From NCBI GenBank assembly GCA_019415645.1, contig DXYV01000023.1:1-39988 (forward strand): a stretch of DNA of 39,988 nt, written 5' to 3'. Made by a program: the position numbers and the translations under genes. Shown here one piece after another: positions 1-8,163 of this stretch; the stretch's first letter is position 1, and each line of letters begins with the position of its first letter. This DNA comes from Clostridiales bacterium. Lineage in GTDB: Bacteria > Bacillota > Clostridia > Oscillospirales > Oscillospiraceae. The notes below the pieces were generated by a model, which was not told the origin of the DNA, ran no database searches, and saw nothing but the letters and a program-made list of their open reading frames with translations.

Positions 1-985
1 CACGGGATTTGCCGATGGTGTCGATCTCGTCGATGAAGATGATGCAGGGGGCCATTTTGGCGGCCTCCTTAAACAGGTCACGGACACGGGACGCACCCAC
101 GCCTACGAACATCTCCACGAAGTCGGAGCCGCTGATGGAGAAGAAGGGCACGCCGGCCTCTCCGGCCACGGCCTTGGCCAGCAGGGTCTTACCAGTACCG
201 GGAGAGCCCACCAGCAGAGCGCCCTTGGGCAGCTTGGCGCCGATCTCGGTGTATTTCTGGGGGTTGTGGAGCATGTCGATGATTTCCTGGAGGGACTCTT
301 TGGCCTCATCCTGGCCGGCCACATCCCGGAACGTGACGCCGGTCTTTTTCTCCACGTAGACCTTGGCGTTGGCCTTGCCCACGCCGCCCAGGCCGCCCAT
401 GCCGCCGGAGCCCATCTTCTTGAAGATGAACTGGTAAATGAAGATCATCGCCACGACCATGATCAGTACCGGCAGCACATAGCTGGCCAGCATGGAGAGC
501 AGATAGGTGGACTCGCTGACCAGCTCGGCGCTGGCATCCACCCCGTGGTCGGCCATCAGCTGAATCAGGCCCAGGTCGGATACCGGCAGGGGTGCGGTCA
601 CAAACCGCAGGGAATTGGCCGTATCCTGCGCCACGGACTCCACATCGGTGTTGAGCAGGTTCTCCAGCAGGCGCCGCTGCTCGTCGCTCAGTTCCTGGGT
701 GATCGCATTGGTGATCTCCTCCAGCGGGGCCGCCCCCGCTTTGAGCGTAAAGGTGTAGGAGCTGGAGCTCATGTCCACCGCTTCCACATAGCCCTCCACG
801 ATCCACTGGCGGAAGGTGCCGTAGGACACTTCGATGGTACTGGCATTGCGCACCGCGCCGGTGCAGGTGTTCATCAGCATGACAAAGACGAGAGCCCACA
901 AAATAATGGACAGGAACCCTATGGTGCTTTTCTTGTTCCCGCTGTCGTTTTTCTTATTGTTTTGATTATTATTGGGAGCTGGCAT
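1..985 (-). CDS. ftsH: FtsH, ATP-dependent zinc metalloprotease (N-terminal part)
   Basis: Membrane-anchored AAA+ protease that degrades membrane and short-lived regulatory proteins. Only the first 328 codons are in the window; the gene runs off the left edge. The start is the ATG whose complement is at 983-985, preceded by GGAAGGAG. A first membrane segment lies at about residues 20-41 and a second at about 163-188, with the extracytoplasmic domain between them, the usual FtsH topology. The AAA domain then follows with a Walker A of the form GSPGTGKT (most FtsH have GPPGTGKT), the FVEMFVGVGASRVRDLF pore-loop region and Walker B IIFIDEID. The HEXXH zinc site is outside the window. Transcribed away from rlmB, with a promoter candidate at 1080-1108. 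Confidence 0.97.
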   Translation of the reverse strand, partial: MPAPNNNQNNKKNDSGNKKSTIGFLSIILWALVFVMLMNTCTGAVRNASTIEVSYGTFRQWIVEGYVEAVDMSSSSYTFTLKAGAAPLEEITNAITQELSDEQRRLLENLLNTDVESVAQDTANSLRFVTAPLPVSDLGLIQLMADHGVDASAELVSESTYLLSMLASYVLPVLIMVVAMIFIYQFIFKKMGSGGMGGLGGVGKANAKVYVEKKTGVTFRDVAGQDEAKESLQEIIDMLHNPQKYTEIGAKLPKGALLVGSPGTGKTLLAKAVAGEAGVPFFSISGSDFVEMFVGVGASRVRDLFKEAAKMAPCIIFIDEIDTIGKSR

Positions 986-1079
986 TTCAACTCTCCTTCC
1001 TTCCGGACCTGCGTATGGCCTTGTACGGGCGCGGAGTTCCGGAGCGCCGCGGCCTCCTGTTATTCCATACGTAGTGCCC

Positions 1080-1108
1080 ATTGTACCACAAAATTTGTGA
1101 AAAAACAA
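1080..1108 (-). promoter_or_regulatory. ftsH promoter with internal palindrome
   Basis: On the minus strand a -35 TTGTTT (1103-1108) and a -10 TACAAT (1080-1085) are 17 bp apart, about 95 bp upstream of the ftsH start. The spacer contains a 13-bp perfect inverted repeat, CACAAAATTTGTG (1087-1099), placed where a repressor would block polymerase. Called by eye; the regulator is unknown. Confidence 0.6.
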
Positions 1109-1181
1109 GAAACGCCCCCGCACAGGCTGTAAACTTTCTGTGACAAACCATGCGGTTCCTCTTTCTCTCCCGCGGCGTTTG

Positions 1182-1190
1182 TGTTACAAT
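1182..1190 (+). promoter_or_regulatory. Extended -10 promoter candidate for rlmB
   Basis: TGTTACAAT is an extended -10 element (TGn plus TACAAT at 1185-1190) about 105 bp upstream of the rlmB start. No good -35 is visible. It is the best plus-strand candidate in the 311-bp ftsH-rlmB gap (986-1296). Apart from this site and the ftsH promoter I see nothing else in that gap. Confidence 0.4.
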
Positions 1191-1296
1191 AAGGTCATCC
1201 TGCGCCGGGCGCGGCGGTCCGCGGACCGCCGGCCCGCCTGCGCGGAGACGCCGTTTTATTCGGTTTATTCCTATTTATGTATGCAGGAGGTCCGCT

Positions 1297-2067
1297 ATGC
1301 GGGAGGAACACCGTAACCAACCGGACGCCGGGGCCGACGGCCTTATCGAGGGCCGCAACGCAGTCATCGAGGCCCTGCGGGCCGGCACGTCCATTGACAA
1401 GATCTACCTGGCCCGAGGGGAGACCGACTCCACCCTGGGCCATATCGCCTCCACCGCCCGGAACAAGGGAATCGTGGTGGTGGAAGCCGACCGGCGCAAG
1501 CTGGACGGCATGAGCCGCACCCACGCCCACCAGGGCGTGATCGCCATAGCCGCTGTACGTGAGTATGCCACAGTGGAGGACATTCTAAACGCCGCCCGGG
1601 AAAAAGGGGAACCGCCCCTGGTGGTGGTCTGTGACGAGCTCTCCGACCCCCACAATCTGGGTGCGGTCATCCGCACCGCCGAGGCCGCCGGCGCCCATGG
1701 GGTCATCATCCCCAAGCGCCGCTCCGCCGGACTGACCGCCGTGGTGGGCAAGACCTCCGCCGGGGCGGTCTCCTATCTGCCGGTGGCCCGGGTGCCCAAT
1801 CTGCCCGCTCTGCTCAAGGAGCTCAAGCGGGAGGGGCTGTGGGTCTTCGGCACCGCGGCCGACGGGACCACCCCGTTGTACGACGCCGACCTGAAGGGCG
1901 CCGCGGCCATCGTCATCGGCTCCGAGGGCGACGGCATGGGCCGTCTGGTCCGGGAGCAGTGCGATTTTCTGGTCTCCATCCCCATGCGGGGCCAGGTCAA
2001 CTCCCTGAACGCCAGCGCCGCCGCCGCGGTGGTGCTCTATGAGGCCGTGCGCCAGCGGCTGGGCTGA
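1297..2067 (+). CDS. rlmB: 23S rRNA 2'-O-ribose methyltransferase, TrmH/SpoU family (RlmB-type)
   Basis: SPOUT-class methyltransferase that 2'-O-methylates a ribose in 23S rRNA (position G2251 in E. coli for RlmB). The 256-residue product has the usual length. An N-terminal substrate-binding domain (EGRNAVIEAL near residue 18) precedes the three SpoU motifs: DPHNLGAVIRTAEA from 117, VIGSEGDGMGR at 206-216 and IPMRGQVNSLNAS at 228-240, which form the SAM-binding knot. I chose ATG 1297 because AGGAGG (1285-1290) precedes it; a longer in-frame extension to 1150 has no ribosome site. Other TrmH members modify tRNA Gm18, so the exact target is inferred from family resemblance. A membrane-protein gene follows 56 bp later and may be cotranscribed. 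Confidence 0.9.
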   Translation: MREEHRNQPDAGADGLIEGRNAVIEALRAGTSIDKIYLARGETDSTLGHIASTARNKGIVVVEADRRKLDGMSRTHAHQGVIAIAAVREYATVEDILNAAREKGEPPLVVVCDELSDPHNLGAVIRTAEAAGAHGVIIPKRRSAGLTAVVGKTSAGAVSYLPVARVPNLPALLKELKREGLWVFGTAADGTTPLYDADLKGAAAIVIGSEGDGMGRLVREQCDFLVSIPMRGQVNSLNASAAAAVVLYEAVRQRLG

Positions 2068-2123
2068 CCGCTGCCCCGCTGCCCCGCTGCCCCGATTCTG
2101 TTCCACGCTCTGGAGGGATTTCC

Positions 2124-4286
2124 GTGTCCGACGACCGCGACGACAAATTGAATACACACCAGACGGACGGCTCGGAATACTCCGTGGAGGAGATCCTCTC
2201 GGAATTTTCCTCCTCCCGCAACGCCAGCCGGAACCGGGTGGTTCCCTTCCCCACGGAGCGGACCAGGCGTCCGCCGGAGGAAGCAGAGGAGGCGGAAAAT
2301 CTGCCCGGCGGCCCGGAGCCTGTCCCGTCCGTTCCGTCCCCCGGGGCCGGCCGCTCAGGCCGGCGGTCTGCTGCCCGACCGAAGCACTCCCCGCCGGAGG
2401 AACCGCCGCAGGAGCCCAAAAAAACGGCGGAGATCATTGACCTGCCGCCGGAAAGCCTAACCTTTGCCCTGTCCCAGAAGGTGCGGGGCCTGTTCCGCCA
2501 GGCGGAGGAATACGCCGACCAGATGTACCAGCAGGCCGAGCCCACGCCGGAGGAGCTGGAGGCCGAGCAGTATATCCCCGGCGTGGACGTGGAAGAGACA
2601 CCAGCGGAAGACGCGCCCCGCCGCCCCAAACCGAAGCGGGCGCCCCCCAAGCCGCCCAAGGACATTCCGCCCGCCGACCTGGCTGCCCGCTATGGCCGGG
2701 GCGTGAAGTCCACCCGCCTGCGGGTGGGCTTTGGACTGGTCCTGTCCCTGCTGTGCGCCTACCTCTCCTGCGGCCTGCCGCTGCCCCAGCTGCCCTGGGA
2801 GGACTACTCCATCCGCCTGCTGGGCGGGACGATTCTGCTGGGCATCGTTATGTTGCTATGCATCGACGTGCTGGGGGCCGGCCTGTTGCGTCTGCTCACC
2901 GCCCGGCCCTGTGCCGAGACGCTGGCCGCGCTGGCCGCGCTGTTCACCCTGGCCGACGCGCTGACCATGCCCCTCTGGGGTACCCGGGGGGACACGCTGC
3001 CCTATACCGCTCCGGTCTGCTTCACTTTAGTATTCGCCCTGTGGGGCCGCTGGGACAAGCAGCGGGGCGACCGGCTCTCCTGCCGGACTGCCGCCCAGGC
3101 CCGCTCCCCCTATGTGGTCACCCTGGATGACAACAAATGGAGCGGCCGCCCCGGCTATTGCAAATGGTCTGGCTCACTGAAGGGCTTCGGCAGTCAGATT
3201 CAGATGCCCGACGGCGTGCAGCAGGTCTACCGGATCGCCGCCCCGCTGTTGATTTTGGCCTGTCTGCTGCTGGCTCTGCTGGCCTCCGTGGGCCGTCAGG
3301 TCCCCGCCCAATTCCTGTGGGCGGCCTCCGCCCTCTTCACTGGCGTCTCCTCCTTCTCCGCCCTGCTGGCCTATGGGATGCCCTATCACAACCTGGCCCT
3401 GCGGCTGAGCAAGATCGGCGCTGCTCTGGCCGGCTGGGCCGGGGCCGACCGCTGCGGCGAAGGAAGCATCGTACTCACCGACACCGACCTGTTCCCGCCC
3501 GGCTCGGTGAAGCTCAACGGTATCAAGGTGTTCGGCGACTTCTCCAACGAGCGTGTGGTGGCCTATGCCTCCACGCTGATCCGGTGCGCCCAGTGCGGCC
3601 TGGAAAAGCCCTTCTCCGACCTGATGAAGGCTCAGAACGCCATGTACCGCACCGCCTCCGACGTGCGCTTCCATGAGGGCGGAATCACCGGAGTCATCCG
3701 CGGCCAGGAGGTCATCGTAGGCACAGCCTCCTTCATGCACCTGATGAACATTGCCATGCCCCAGGGGCTGAACGTGAAAAACGCCGTATTCTGCGCCATT
3801 GACGGCGACCTGGCCGGAATCTTTGCCCTGCACTACGCCATGCAGTCTGCCGTGGCACCCTGCCTGACCACCCTGATGCGCAATAAGATCGCGCCCCTGC
3901 TGGCCACCCGGGACCCCAACCTCATCCCCTCCCTGCTGGGGCAGAAGTTCAAGCTGCCCGTGGACAAGATGGAGTTCCCCTCGGTGGACCGGCGGCTGGA
4001 GCTGTCTGACGACGAGCAGGAGCACGACAGCGTGACCGTGGCCGTGCTGTGCCGGGAGGGGCTGGGCCCCTACTGCGACGCGGCCGTGGGCGCCAAGCGG
4101 CTGCGCACCGCCGTGCGGCTGGGCGCTCTGTTCTCCGTGCTGGGCTCCTGCGTAGGGCTGATTCTCACCTTCTACCTCACGTTTGTGGACGCCTATCAGT
4201 CTCTGTCTCCGGCGGCGCTGCTGGTGTTTCTGTTCGCCTGGCTGGTGCCCGCGCTTCTGCTGTCTGACTGGGCCAACCGCTATTGA
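2124..4286 (+). CDS. P-type-ATPase-like membrane protein lacking catalytic motifs (pseudoenzyme candidate)
   Basis: 720 residues; start is GTG 2124 after TGGAGGG. Residues 1-190 are hydrophilic, acidic and proline-rich. Eight hydrophobic segments follow at about 200-219, 231-256, 263-284, 291-308, 371-389, 394-418, 664-685 and 693-713. The long loop 419-660 resembles the N and P domains of P1B ATPases: the 516-540 stretch (HEGGITGVIRGQEVIVGT) matches their G-x-G nucleotide region, and 553-575 (NAVFCAIDGDLAGIFAL) matches the P-domain strand before the TGD motif. The catalytic signatures are gone: DKTGT is replaced by TDTDLFP (452-458), TGD by TRD (595-597), no GDGxNDxP is present, the actuator loop is only about 60 residues and has no TGE, and the sixth membrane segment has no CPC. 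Likely a structural or regulatory relative, not a pump. Function unknown; the family link is my reading of weak similarity. Confidence 0.7.
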   Translation: MSDDRDDKLNTHQTDGSEYSVEEILSEFSSSRNASRNRVVPFPTERTRRPPEEAEEAENLPGGPEPVPSVPSPGAGRSGRRSAARPKHSPPEEPPQEPKKTAEIIDLPPESLTFALSQKVRGLFRQAEEYADQMYQQAEPTPEELEAEQYIPGVDVEETPAEDAPRRPKPKRAPPKPPKDIPPADLAARYGRGVKSTRLRVGFGLVLSLLCAYLSCGLPLPQLPWEDYSIRLLGGTILLGIVMLLCIDVLGAGLLRLLTARPCAETLAALAALFTLADALTMPLWGTRGDTLPYTAPVCFTLVFALWGRWDKQRGDRLSCRTAAQARSPYVVTLDDNKWSGRPGYCKWSGSLKGFGSQIQMPDGVQQVYRIAAPLLILACLLLALLASVGRQVPAQFLWAASALFTGVSSFSALLAYGMPYHNLALRLSKIGAALAGWAGADRCGEGSIVLTDTDLFPPGSVKLNGIKVFGDFSNERVVAYASTLIRCAQCGLEKPFSDLMKAQNAMYRTASDVRFHEGGITGVIRGQEVIVGTASFMHLMNIAMPQGLNVKNAVFCAIDGDLAGIFALHYAMQSAVAPCLTTLMRNKIAPLLATRDPNLIPSLLGQKFKLPVDKMEFPSVDRRLELSDDEQEHDSVTVAVLCREGLGPYCDAAVGAKRLRTAVRLGALFSVLGSCVGLILTFYLTFVDAYQSLSPAALLVFLFAWLVPALLLSDWANRY

Positions 4287-4357
4287 GCGTTCTCTCCGTC
4301 CAGTACCGCCAGCGCCAGGCGCAGTCCCAGGCGGATATTCCGAAGGATGTGTCTCCT

Positions 4358-4576
4358 ATGATTTTCAACGACCGGCTCCGCCAATTACGGAAGGAACACA
4401 AGCTTACCCAGGTGGAACTGGCACAAGAATTAGGGCTGGCCTACCGCAATTATCAGCGGTTGGAAGCAGATGGAAATACGCCGCATTATCAGACGCTGGC
4501 CCGAATTGCCGATTATTTTGATGTTTCCGTGGACTGGCTCATGGGCCGCACTGATCGGCCGCAGGTCTACCGCTGA
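4358..4576 (+). CDS. Small XRE-family helix-turn-helix regulator
   Basis: A 72-residue single-domain DNA-binding protein of the Cro/CI type. The helix-turn-helix spans about residues 8-62, with LTQVELAQELGLAYRNYQRLE as its helices 2-3. ATG 4358 was chosen because AAGGA lies 10 nt upstream; the in-frame extension back to 4283 would overlap the previous stop and has no ribosome site. The ending VDWLMGRTDRPQVYR resembles the end of the XRE protein at 27937-28158, so the two are paralogs of one small-regulator type. It sits 71 bp after the P-type-ATPase-like gene and before a strong terminator. Targets unknown. Confidence 0.85.
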   Translation: MIFNDRLRQLRKEHKLTQVELAQELGLAYRNYQRLEADGNTPHYQTLARIADYFDVSVDWLMGRTDRPQVYR

Positions 4577-4587
4577 TTCCCCAAAGT

Positions 4588-4628
4588 AAACAGGAGGGCA
4601 TACCGCGCTGCGGTATGCCCTCCTGTTT
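4588..4628. terminator. Bidirectional intrinsic terminator
   Basis: A perfect 19-bp inverted repeat (4588-4606 with 4610-4628) with a 3-nt GCT loop, flanked by AAA and TTTT. It lies between the convergent XRE gene (stop 4576) and the DUF4358 lipoprotein gene (stop 4640), so it can end transcription from both sides. Confidence 0.9.
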
Positions 4629-4639
4629 TGATTCCTATA

Positions 4640-5095
4640 TTACAGCTTGTCCACAGCGTCGCGCACGGCGGCGGGGTCCTGTCCCACCACCAGCAGTACC
4701 GTATTGTCCCGCACCGAGATCACCGCGCCCTCCAGCTTGGTCACCTCGGCGGGGTTATAGCTCTCACAGGCGGTGATCTGATCCGTCACCCGCTTTTCAC
4801 AGGCCGTCTGGACCGTATCCGCATCCTCTGCGTCGTTCAGGATGAACAGCGCCACTTCCTCCGCCGTGGCGCCGGTAGACAGATAGGCCACGCTGCTGCT
4901 CATCAGTCCGGCATCCAGTCCATACAGCCCGTAAAGGACGCTGCTGTCCACCTCCTCCAGAGACTCGGAAAACAGCTCCGCTTCCAGCAGGGTCTGCACA
5001 TCCTGCGCGTCGTAGGGCTCCTCCCCGTTCGTACTGCCGCAGCCCGTCAGCAGCAGGCACAGCGCGGCTGCCGCGGCGGCGATTCGTCTCTTCAT
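4640..5095 (-). CDS. DUF4358 domain lipoprotein
   Basis: A 151-residue exported lipoprotein: MKRR, a hydrophobic stretch, then lipobox LLTGC with Cys19 as the lipidated residue. The mature part resembles DUF4358, a small domain found on clostridial lipoproteins (LYGLYGLDAG, then EVALFILNDAEDA, then ITACESYNPAEV, then a hydrophobic strand VLLVVGQD). The start is the ATG at 5093-5095 after AAAGGAG. It follows the SGNH hydrolase gene by 49 bp on the same strand, so the two probably form an operon, a pairing I recall from other Clostridia. The biochemical role of DUF4358 is not known. Confidence 0.85.
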   Translation of the reverse strand: MKRRIAAAAAALCLLLTGCGSTNGEEPYDAQDVQTLLEAELFSESLEEVDSSVLYGLYGLDAGLMSSSVAYLSTGATAEEVALFILNDAEDADTVQTACEKRVTDQITACESYNPAEVTKLEGAVISVRDNTVLLVVGQDPAAVRDAVDKL

Positions 5096-5144
5096 TCCAG
5101 CAACTCCTTTCCTTCGTTCTATCTGTTCGGCTCTCTCCGGAGAA

Positions 5145-6071
5145 TCAGCTTCCGGACTCCGCCGGAACCGCTTCCGACGGCGTGGGCACCGGGTCCGCCG
5201 TTGTTTCGCCGCTGCTCCCCGTGTGGGTCTGGAGGTATTCAAACCAATGGACATAGCCGGCCCGGGTCAGGTGGACGCCATCGCTGGTGTAATCCGCCGG
5301 CAGGGAGTCGTTCTCATCCCAGAAAGCCTCGGCCACGTCCACCAGCGCCACGTCCTTGTCCTCGGCCACCTGGGCGATGGCCGCATTGTACTCCTTGATC
5401 CGGGCATTGGTGATGTATTTCGACATTCCCTTTTCCGCCCCTACCGTCTCATTGACTGGAATAATGGTCTGAAGGTAGATCGTGGCGTCCGGCTCCAGCG
5501 CCCTGATCTGGTCCACCAACTCGGCATAGGCGTCCTGAAAACTCTTGACGCTGGGATAGCCCAGCTCGTTGACCCCCAGCATCAGATACACCTTGGCGAA
5601 CTGCTGATCTGCCAGGGCCTCCAGCACGGTCACCTTCTCCCCGTTCCGGTCGATACAGTCAGTCTCGTCAATATTGAACACCGACAGACCCTGGTGGGAA
5701 ATAAAGGTCGCGCTTTTGATCCCGCTGAAGAGCATCAGGCCGTCGGTGCGGGAATCGCCCAGGAACACCGCATCGGCGAACCAGCTCTCCTCCACCGCAG
5801 GTCCCTCTGCCACCAGGCCGGTCACAGGCCCGTCCTCTTCCACCGGAGGCGTGGTCTCCGGTACGGGCGTCTCTGTCTCCGGGGCCGATTCTGTCTCCAG
5901 CGGCGGAGTGCTCTCCGCCGGCTGCACCGCACTCTCCACCGGCTCTGTCTCCGGCGCGGGACTGCGGGCCGTTGTTGCATCTCCATTGGCATCCGCGCCG
6001 CAGGCGCTCAACAGCAGCAGTGCCGCCGCCAGCGCCAGGGCGCGCCCTCTATGTCCAAGTTTCTTCCCCAT
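5145..6071 (-). CDS. SGNH/GDSL-family hydrolase lipoprotein
   Basis: A 308-residue surface lipoprotein with an SGNH esterase/acetylhydrolase fold. Signal peptide with lipobox LSAC (Cys24), then a Thr/Pro/Glu-rich linker to about residue 90. The hydrolase has block I GDSRTDG with nucleophile Ser107, block III GVNELG with Asn168, and block V DGVHL with Asp264 and His267, so the catalytic set looks complete. The start is ATG 6071, preceded by AGAAGGAG; the upstream extension to 6143 lacks a ribosome site. The substrate is probably an O-acyl group on cell-wall sugar or exopolysaccharide (inference from location and family). It heads a two-gene unit with the DUF4358 lipoprotein and has a near-consensus promoter. 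Confidence 0.9.
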   Translation of the reverse strand: MGKKLGHRGRALALAAALLLLSACGADANGDATTARSPAPETEPVESAVQPAESTPPLETESAPETETPVPETTPPVEEDGPVTGLVAEGPAVEESWFADAVFLGDSRTDGLMLFSGIKSATFISHQGLSVFNIDETDCIDRNGEKVTVLEALADQQFAKVYLMLGVNELGYPSVKSFQDAYAELVDQIRALEPDATIYLQTIIPVNETVGAEKGMSKYITNARIKEYNAAIAQVAEDKDVALVDVAEAFWDENDSLPADYTSDGVHLTRAGYVHWFEYLQTHTGSSGETTADPVPTPSEAVPAESGS

Positions 6072-6108
6072 GGGGCTCACTCCTTCTGTTACATTATGTC
6101 GCCCGCTT

Positions 6109-6137
6109 AATCTACCACGGAACCGCCCCCGTGTCAA
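6109..6137 (-). promoter_or_regulatory. Promoter of the SGNH hydrolase operon
   Basis: On the minus strand TTGACA (6132-6137) and TAGATT (6109-6114) are separated by 17 bp, about 38 bp upstream of the SGNH gene start. The -35 is a perfect sigma-A box. Confidence 0.8.
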
Positions 6138-6210
6138 TGACAAAGCGGTAACAAATTCCTATGGTTTCCCAAAATCGGCCGGTGTACCGCCTCCTTCGCC
6201 GTCCCAATAA

Positions 6211-6903
6211 TTATGTAAACAAATAACCCAGAATGTCCTGGTAATTTTTTGCTGTCATCGTGGGCCGGATAGCCGGGTCCTCCGGCTGGCCGGAGGGGTT
6301 GTACCAGATGGTATCGATTCCCGCATTCCGTCCGCCCAGCACGTCGCTGCGCAGGCTGTCTCCCACGATGACCGCCCGGCTCCGGTCGGTCAGGTCCAGA
6401 GCGGCGCATACCGCGTCAAAATACTCCTTCTGGGGCTTTTGATACCCCACCTCCATGGATACGAACATATGGGGAATGATGTCCTTCAGGGGGGAGCGGT
6501 TGAATCGGCCCCACTGAGCCGTGGGCAAGCCGTTGGTCACGATGGCCAGCCGGCATCCTCCGTCGGACAGTGCCCGGCAGAAGGCCTCCGCGCCGGGCAG
6601 CAGATAGCAGCCCTCACCCAGCGCCTCCAGATAATCCTGATTGAACGCCCTGGGGTCGTGATCGCCCCCTTTCACCCGCATAAAGGCGGCAAAGCGCTCC
6701 ACCGTCAGAAAATCCTGGTCGATCTCGCCTCGGGCATTGGCGTCCCAGAGGGCGGAGTTGATGCGCAGATAGAGGTTTACCGTCTCAGCGTCGGTGGAAT
6801 AGCCCCGCGCCCGGAGCACCTTGTTCAGGGCCTCCCGTTCGGAGCGTTCAAAATCAAACAGCGTCATATCGGCGTCCAGCAGGACAGTATCATAGCGAGG
6901 CAT
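6211..6903 (-). CDS. YjjG-family noncanonical pyrimidine nucleotidase (HAD superfamily)
   Basis: A 230-residue HAD phosphatase. Motif I is LLDADMTLFDFE with nucleophile Asp10 and general acid Asp12; motif II is the IVTNGL stretch; motif III/IV is the lysine of GYQKPQKEYF followed by VIVGDSLRSDVLGG. The long helical cap after motif I and the phrase RSEREAL are typical of the YjjG/YfnB group, which dephosphorylates nucleotides including noncanonical pyrimidines. The start ATG (complement 6901-6903) has AGGAAG upstream and overlaps the end of the preceding exporter gene by 14 bp, so the two are probably translationally coupled. The natural substrate is inferred from the family only. Confidence 0.88.
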   Translation of the reverse strand: MPRYDTVLLDADMTLFDFERSEREALNKVLRARGYSTDAETVNLYLRINSALWDANARGEIDQDFLTVERFAAFMRVKGGDHDPRAFNQDYLEALGEGCYLLPGAEAFCRALSDGGCRLAIVTNGLPTAQWGRFNRSPLKDIIPHMFVSMEVGYQKPQKEYFDAVCAALDLTDRSRAVIVGDSLRSDVLGGRNAGIDTIWYNPSGQPEDPAIRPTMTAKNYQDILGYLFT

Positions 6904-7360
6904 GGCGCCACTTCCTTTTCCGCAAAAAATTGTTCAGCATCCGCACCACGGAGGACACCAGCAGCACGCCGATGGCCAATCCGCCCGCGATTCCCAGGGT
7001 CTCCCGCCCCACGGCAAGAAAACGCTCGGTCTCGCCGGCAGAGAAGGCCTGCACCGTATAATAAACGCCCGCTCCCGGCACCAGCGGGAAGAAGGCCAGC
7101 AGCAGATAACCGCTGGCCGGGCACTTGCGGATGCGGGCCATGGTCTCGGCGTAGGCCGCGATGACCAGCCCGGCCAGAAAAGCTGCCAGGGTGGCCCCAG
7201 TCCCAAGGGCCTCGGCCACCAGATAGACCAGCCACCCCAAAGATCCCCCCAGGGAGCATAGCACGATTCCCAGGCCATGGATGTTATACAGCGCGCAGAA
7301 GCCGCTGCATGCCAGAAAGGCCCACAGGCAGGGCAGCAGATAATGTTGAATCAGTTCCAC
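6890..7360 (-). CDS. Threonine/serine exporter family protein, small subunit (ThrE C-terminal/DUF3815-like)
   Basis: A 156-residue integral membrane protein with about five hydrophobic segments. It matches the short partner (YjjB, ThrE_2) of split ThrE exporters, which move threonine, serine or in some bacteria other small acids out of the cell. LLAFFPLVPGAGVYYTVQAF is the recognisable family signature. The start is a GTG at 7360 with a G-rich stretch upstream (AAGGGGGG). It lies 12 bp after the large-subunit gene and overlaps the nucleotidase gene, giving a three-gene operon. The substrate is inferred from the family. Confidence 0.85.
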   Translation of the reverse strand: MELIQHYLLPCLWAFLACSGFCALYNIHGLGIVLCSLGGSLGWLVYLVAEALGTGATLAAFLAGLVIAAYAETMARIRKCPASGYLLLAFFPLVPGAGVYYTVQAFSAGETERFLAVGRETLGIAGGLAIGVLLVSSVVRMLNNFLRKRKWRHASL

Positions 7361-7372
7361 AAAGAGCCCCCC

Positions 7373-8149
7373 TTACAGCCGGCGCGCCAGCAGGACCGCC
7401 GCGCCGGTGCCGATCACGATGGCCACTCCAATCAGGACACCCTCTGCGGCTTTGGAGATTCCGGAGACCATATCTCCGGCCATAATGTCTCGCAGGGCGC
7501 TGGTAAAGCACACGCCGGGCACCAGAGACATATAGGCGCCGATGGTAATAAGGTCGGAGTTGAGTCCTGTCCCCAGCCGGGATATGAGGATGGCCAAAAA
7601 GGCCGACACCGCGCTGGCGGCGATGCTCTTGAAAAAAATATTGGAGCCCAGCCGTCCCATGAGGTGCATACACAGGCCAATGGCCACGCCGCACAGGCCG
7701 CTGCACAGGGCGTCCCAGAAGGAGCCCTGGAAAAACAGGCAGAAGCCGAAGGCACCCACAAAATAGCCGAAAATCACTTTGGCCAGAGAGTTGCTGCGCC
7801 GGGCCCGCTCCAGCTGCGCCATGCGCTCCATGGCCGCCTCGTAATCCGGCGTTTCCCGGCATAGCGTGCGGCACAGGTCGTTGTAGCGCTCCAGCTGGTC
7901 GATGTCCGTGCCATGGGGCGGAATGCGCCGAATCCGGGTCAGGGGCTCCTCCTGCCCGCCAATCACGGATACGATAATGCAGTTGGGGATCGCGAACACC
8001 TCGCCGGTCTCCACCCCATAGGCCCGCAGCAGCCGGGCCATGGAGTCCTCCACCCGATAGATCTCCGCGCCGCTGATCATCAGCTGGTAGCCCAGCTCGA
8101 TACTCAGATTGAGCAGCTCGTCGGTCTCCGTATCGTTCCCCCCCTCCAA
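7373..8149 (-). CDS. Threonine/serine exporter family protein, large subunit (ThrE N-terminal/DUF1212-like)
   Basis: A 258-residue protein of the YjjP/ThrE type: a cytosolic N-terminal domain (ELGYQLMISGAEIYRVEDSM, then VFAIPNCIIVSV) followed by about five membrane segments, with ITIGAYMSLVPGVCFTSALRD as the counterpart of the signature in its partner. The start is unclear. The only upstream in-frame initiator is a TTG at 8149, which lies about 8 nt from the predicted transcript start with no Shine-Dalgarno before it. A strong GGAGGGG sits just downstream of that TTG, and the in-frame codon at suitable spacing would be ACG at 8131. The protein is first in its operon. Confidence 0.85.
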   Translation of the reverse strand: MEGGNDTETDELLNLSIELGYQLMISGAEIYRVEDSMARLLRAYGVETGEVFAIPNCIIVSVIGGQEEPLTRIRRIPPHGTDIDQLERYNDLCRTLCRETPDYEAAMERMAQLERARRSNSLAKVIFGYFVGAFGFCLFFQGSFWDALCSGLCGVAIGLCMHLMGRLGSNIFFKSIAASAVSAFLAILISRLGTGLNSDLITIGAYMSLVPGVCFTSALRDIMAGDMVSGISKAAEGVLIGVAIVIGTGAAVLLARRL

Positions 8150-8163
8150 TGATTTTCAAAAAA

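Noticed and set aside
4283..4357. Upstream in-frame TTG start for the first XRE regulator
   Set aside because: It overlaps the stop of the preceding gene, adds 25 residues absent from the paralog at 27937, and lacks a ribosome site.
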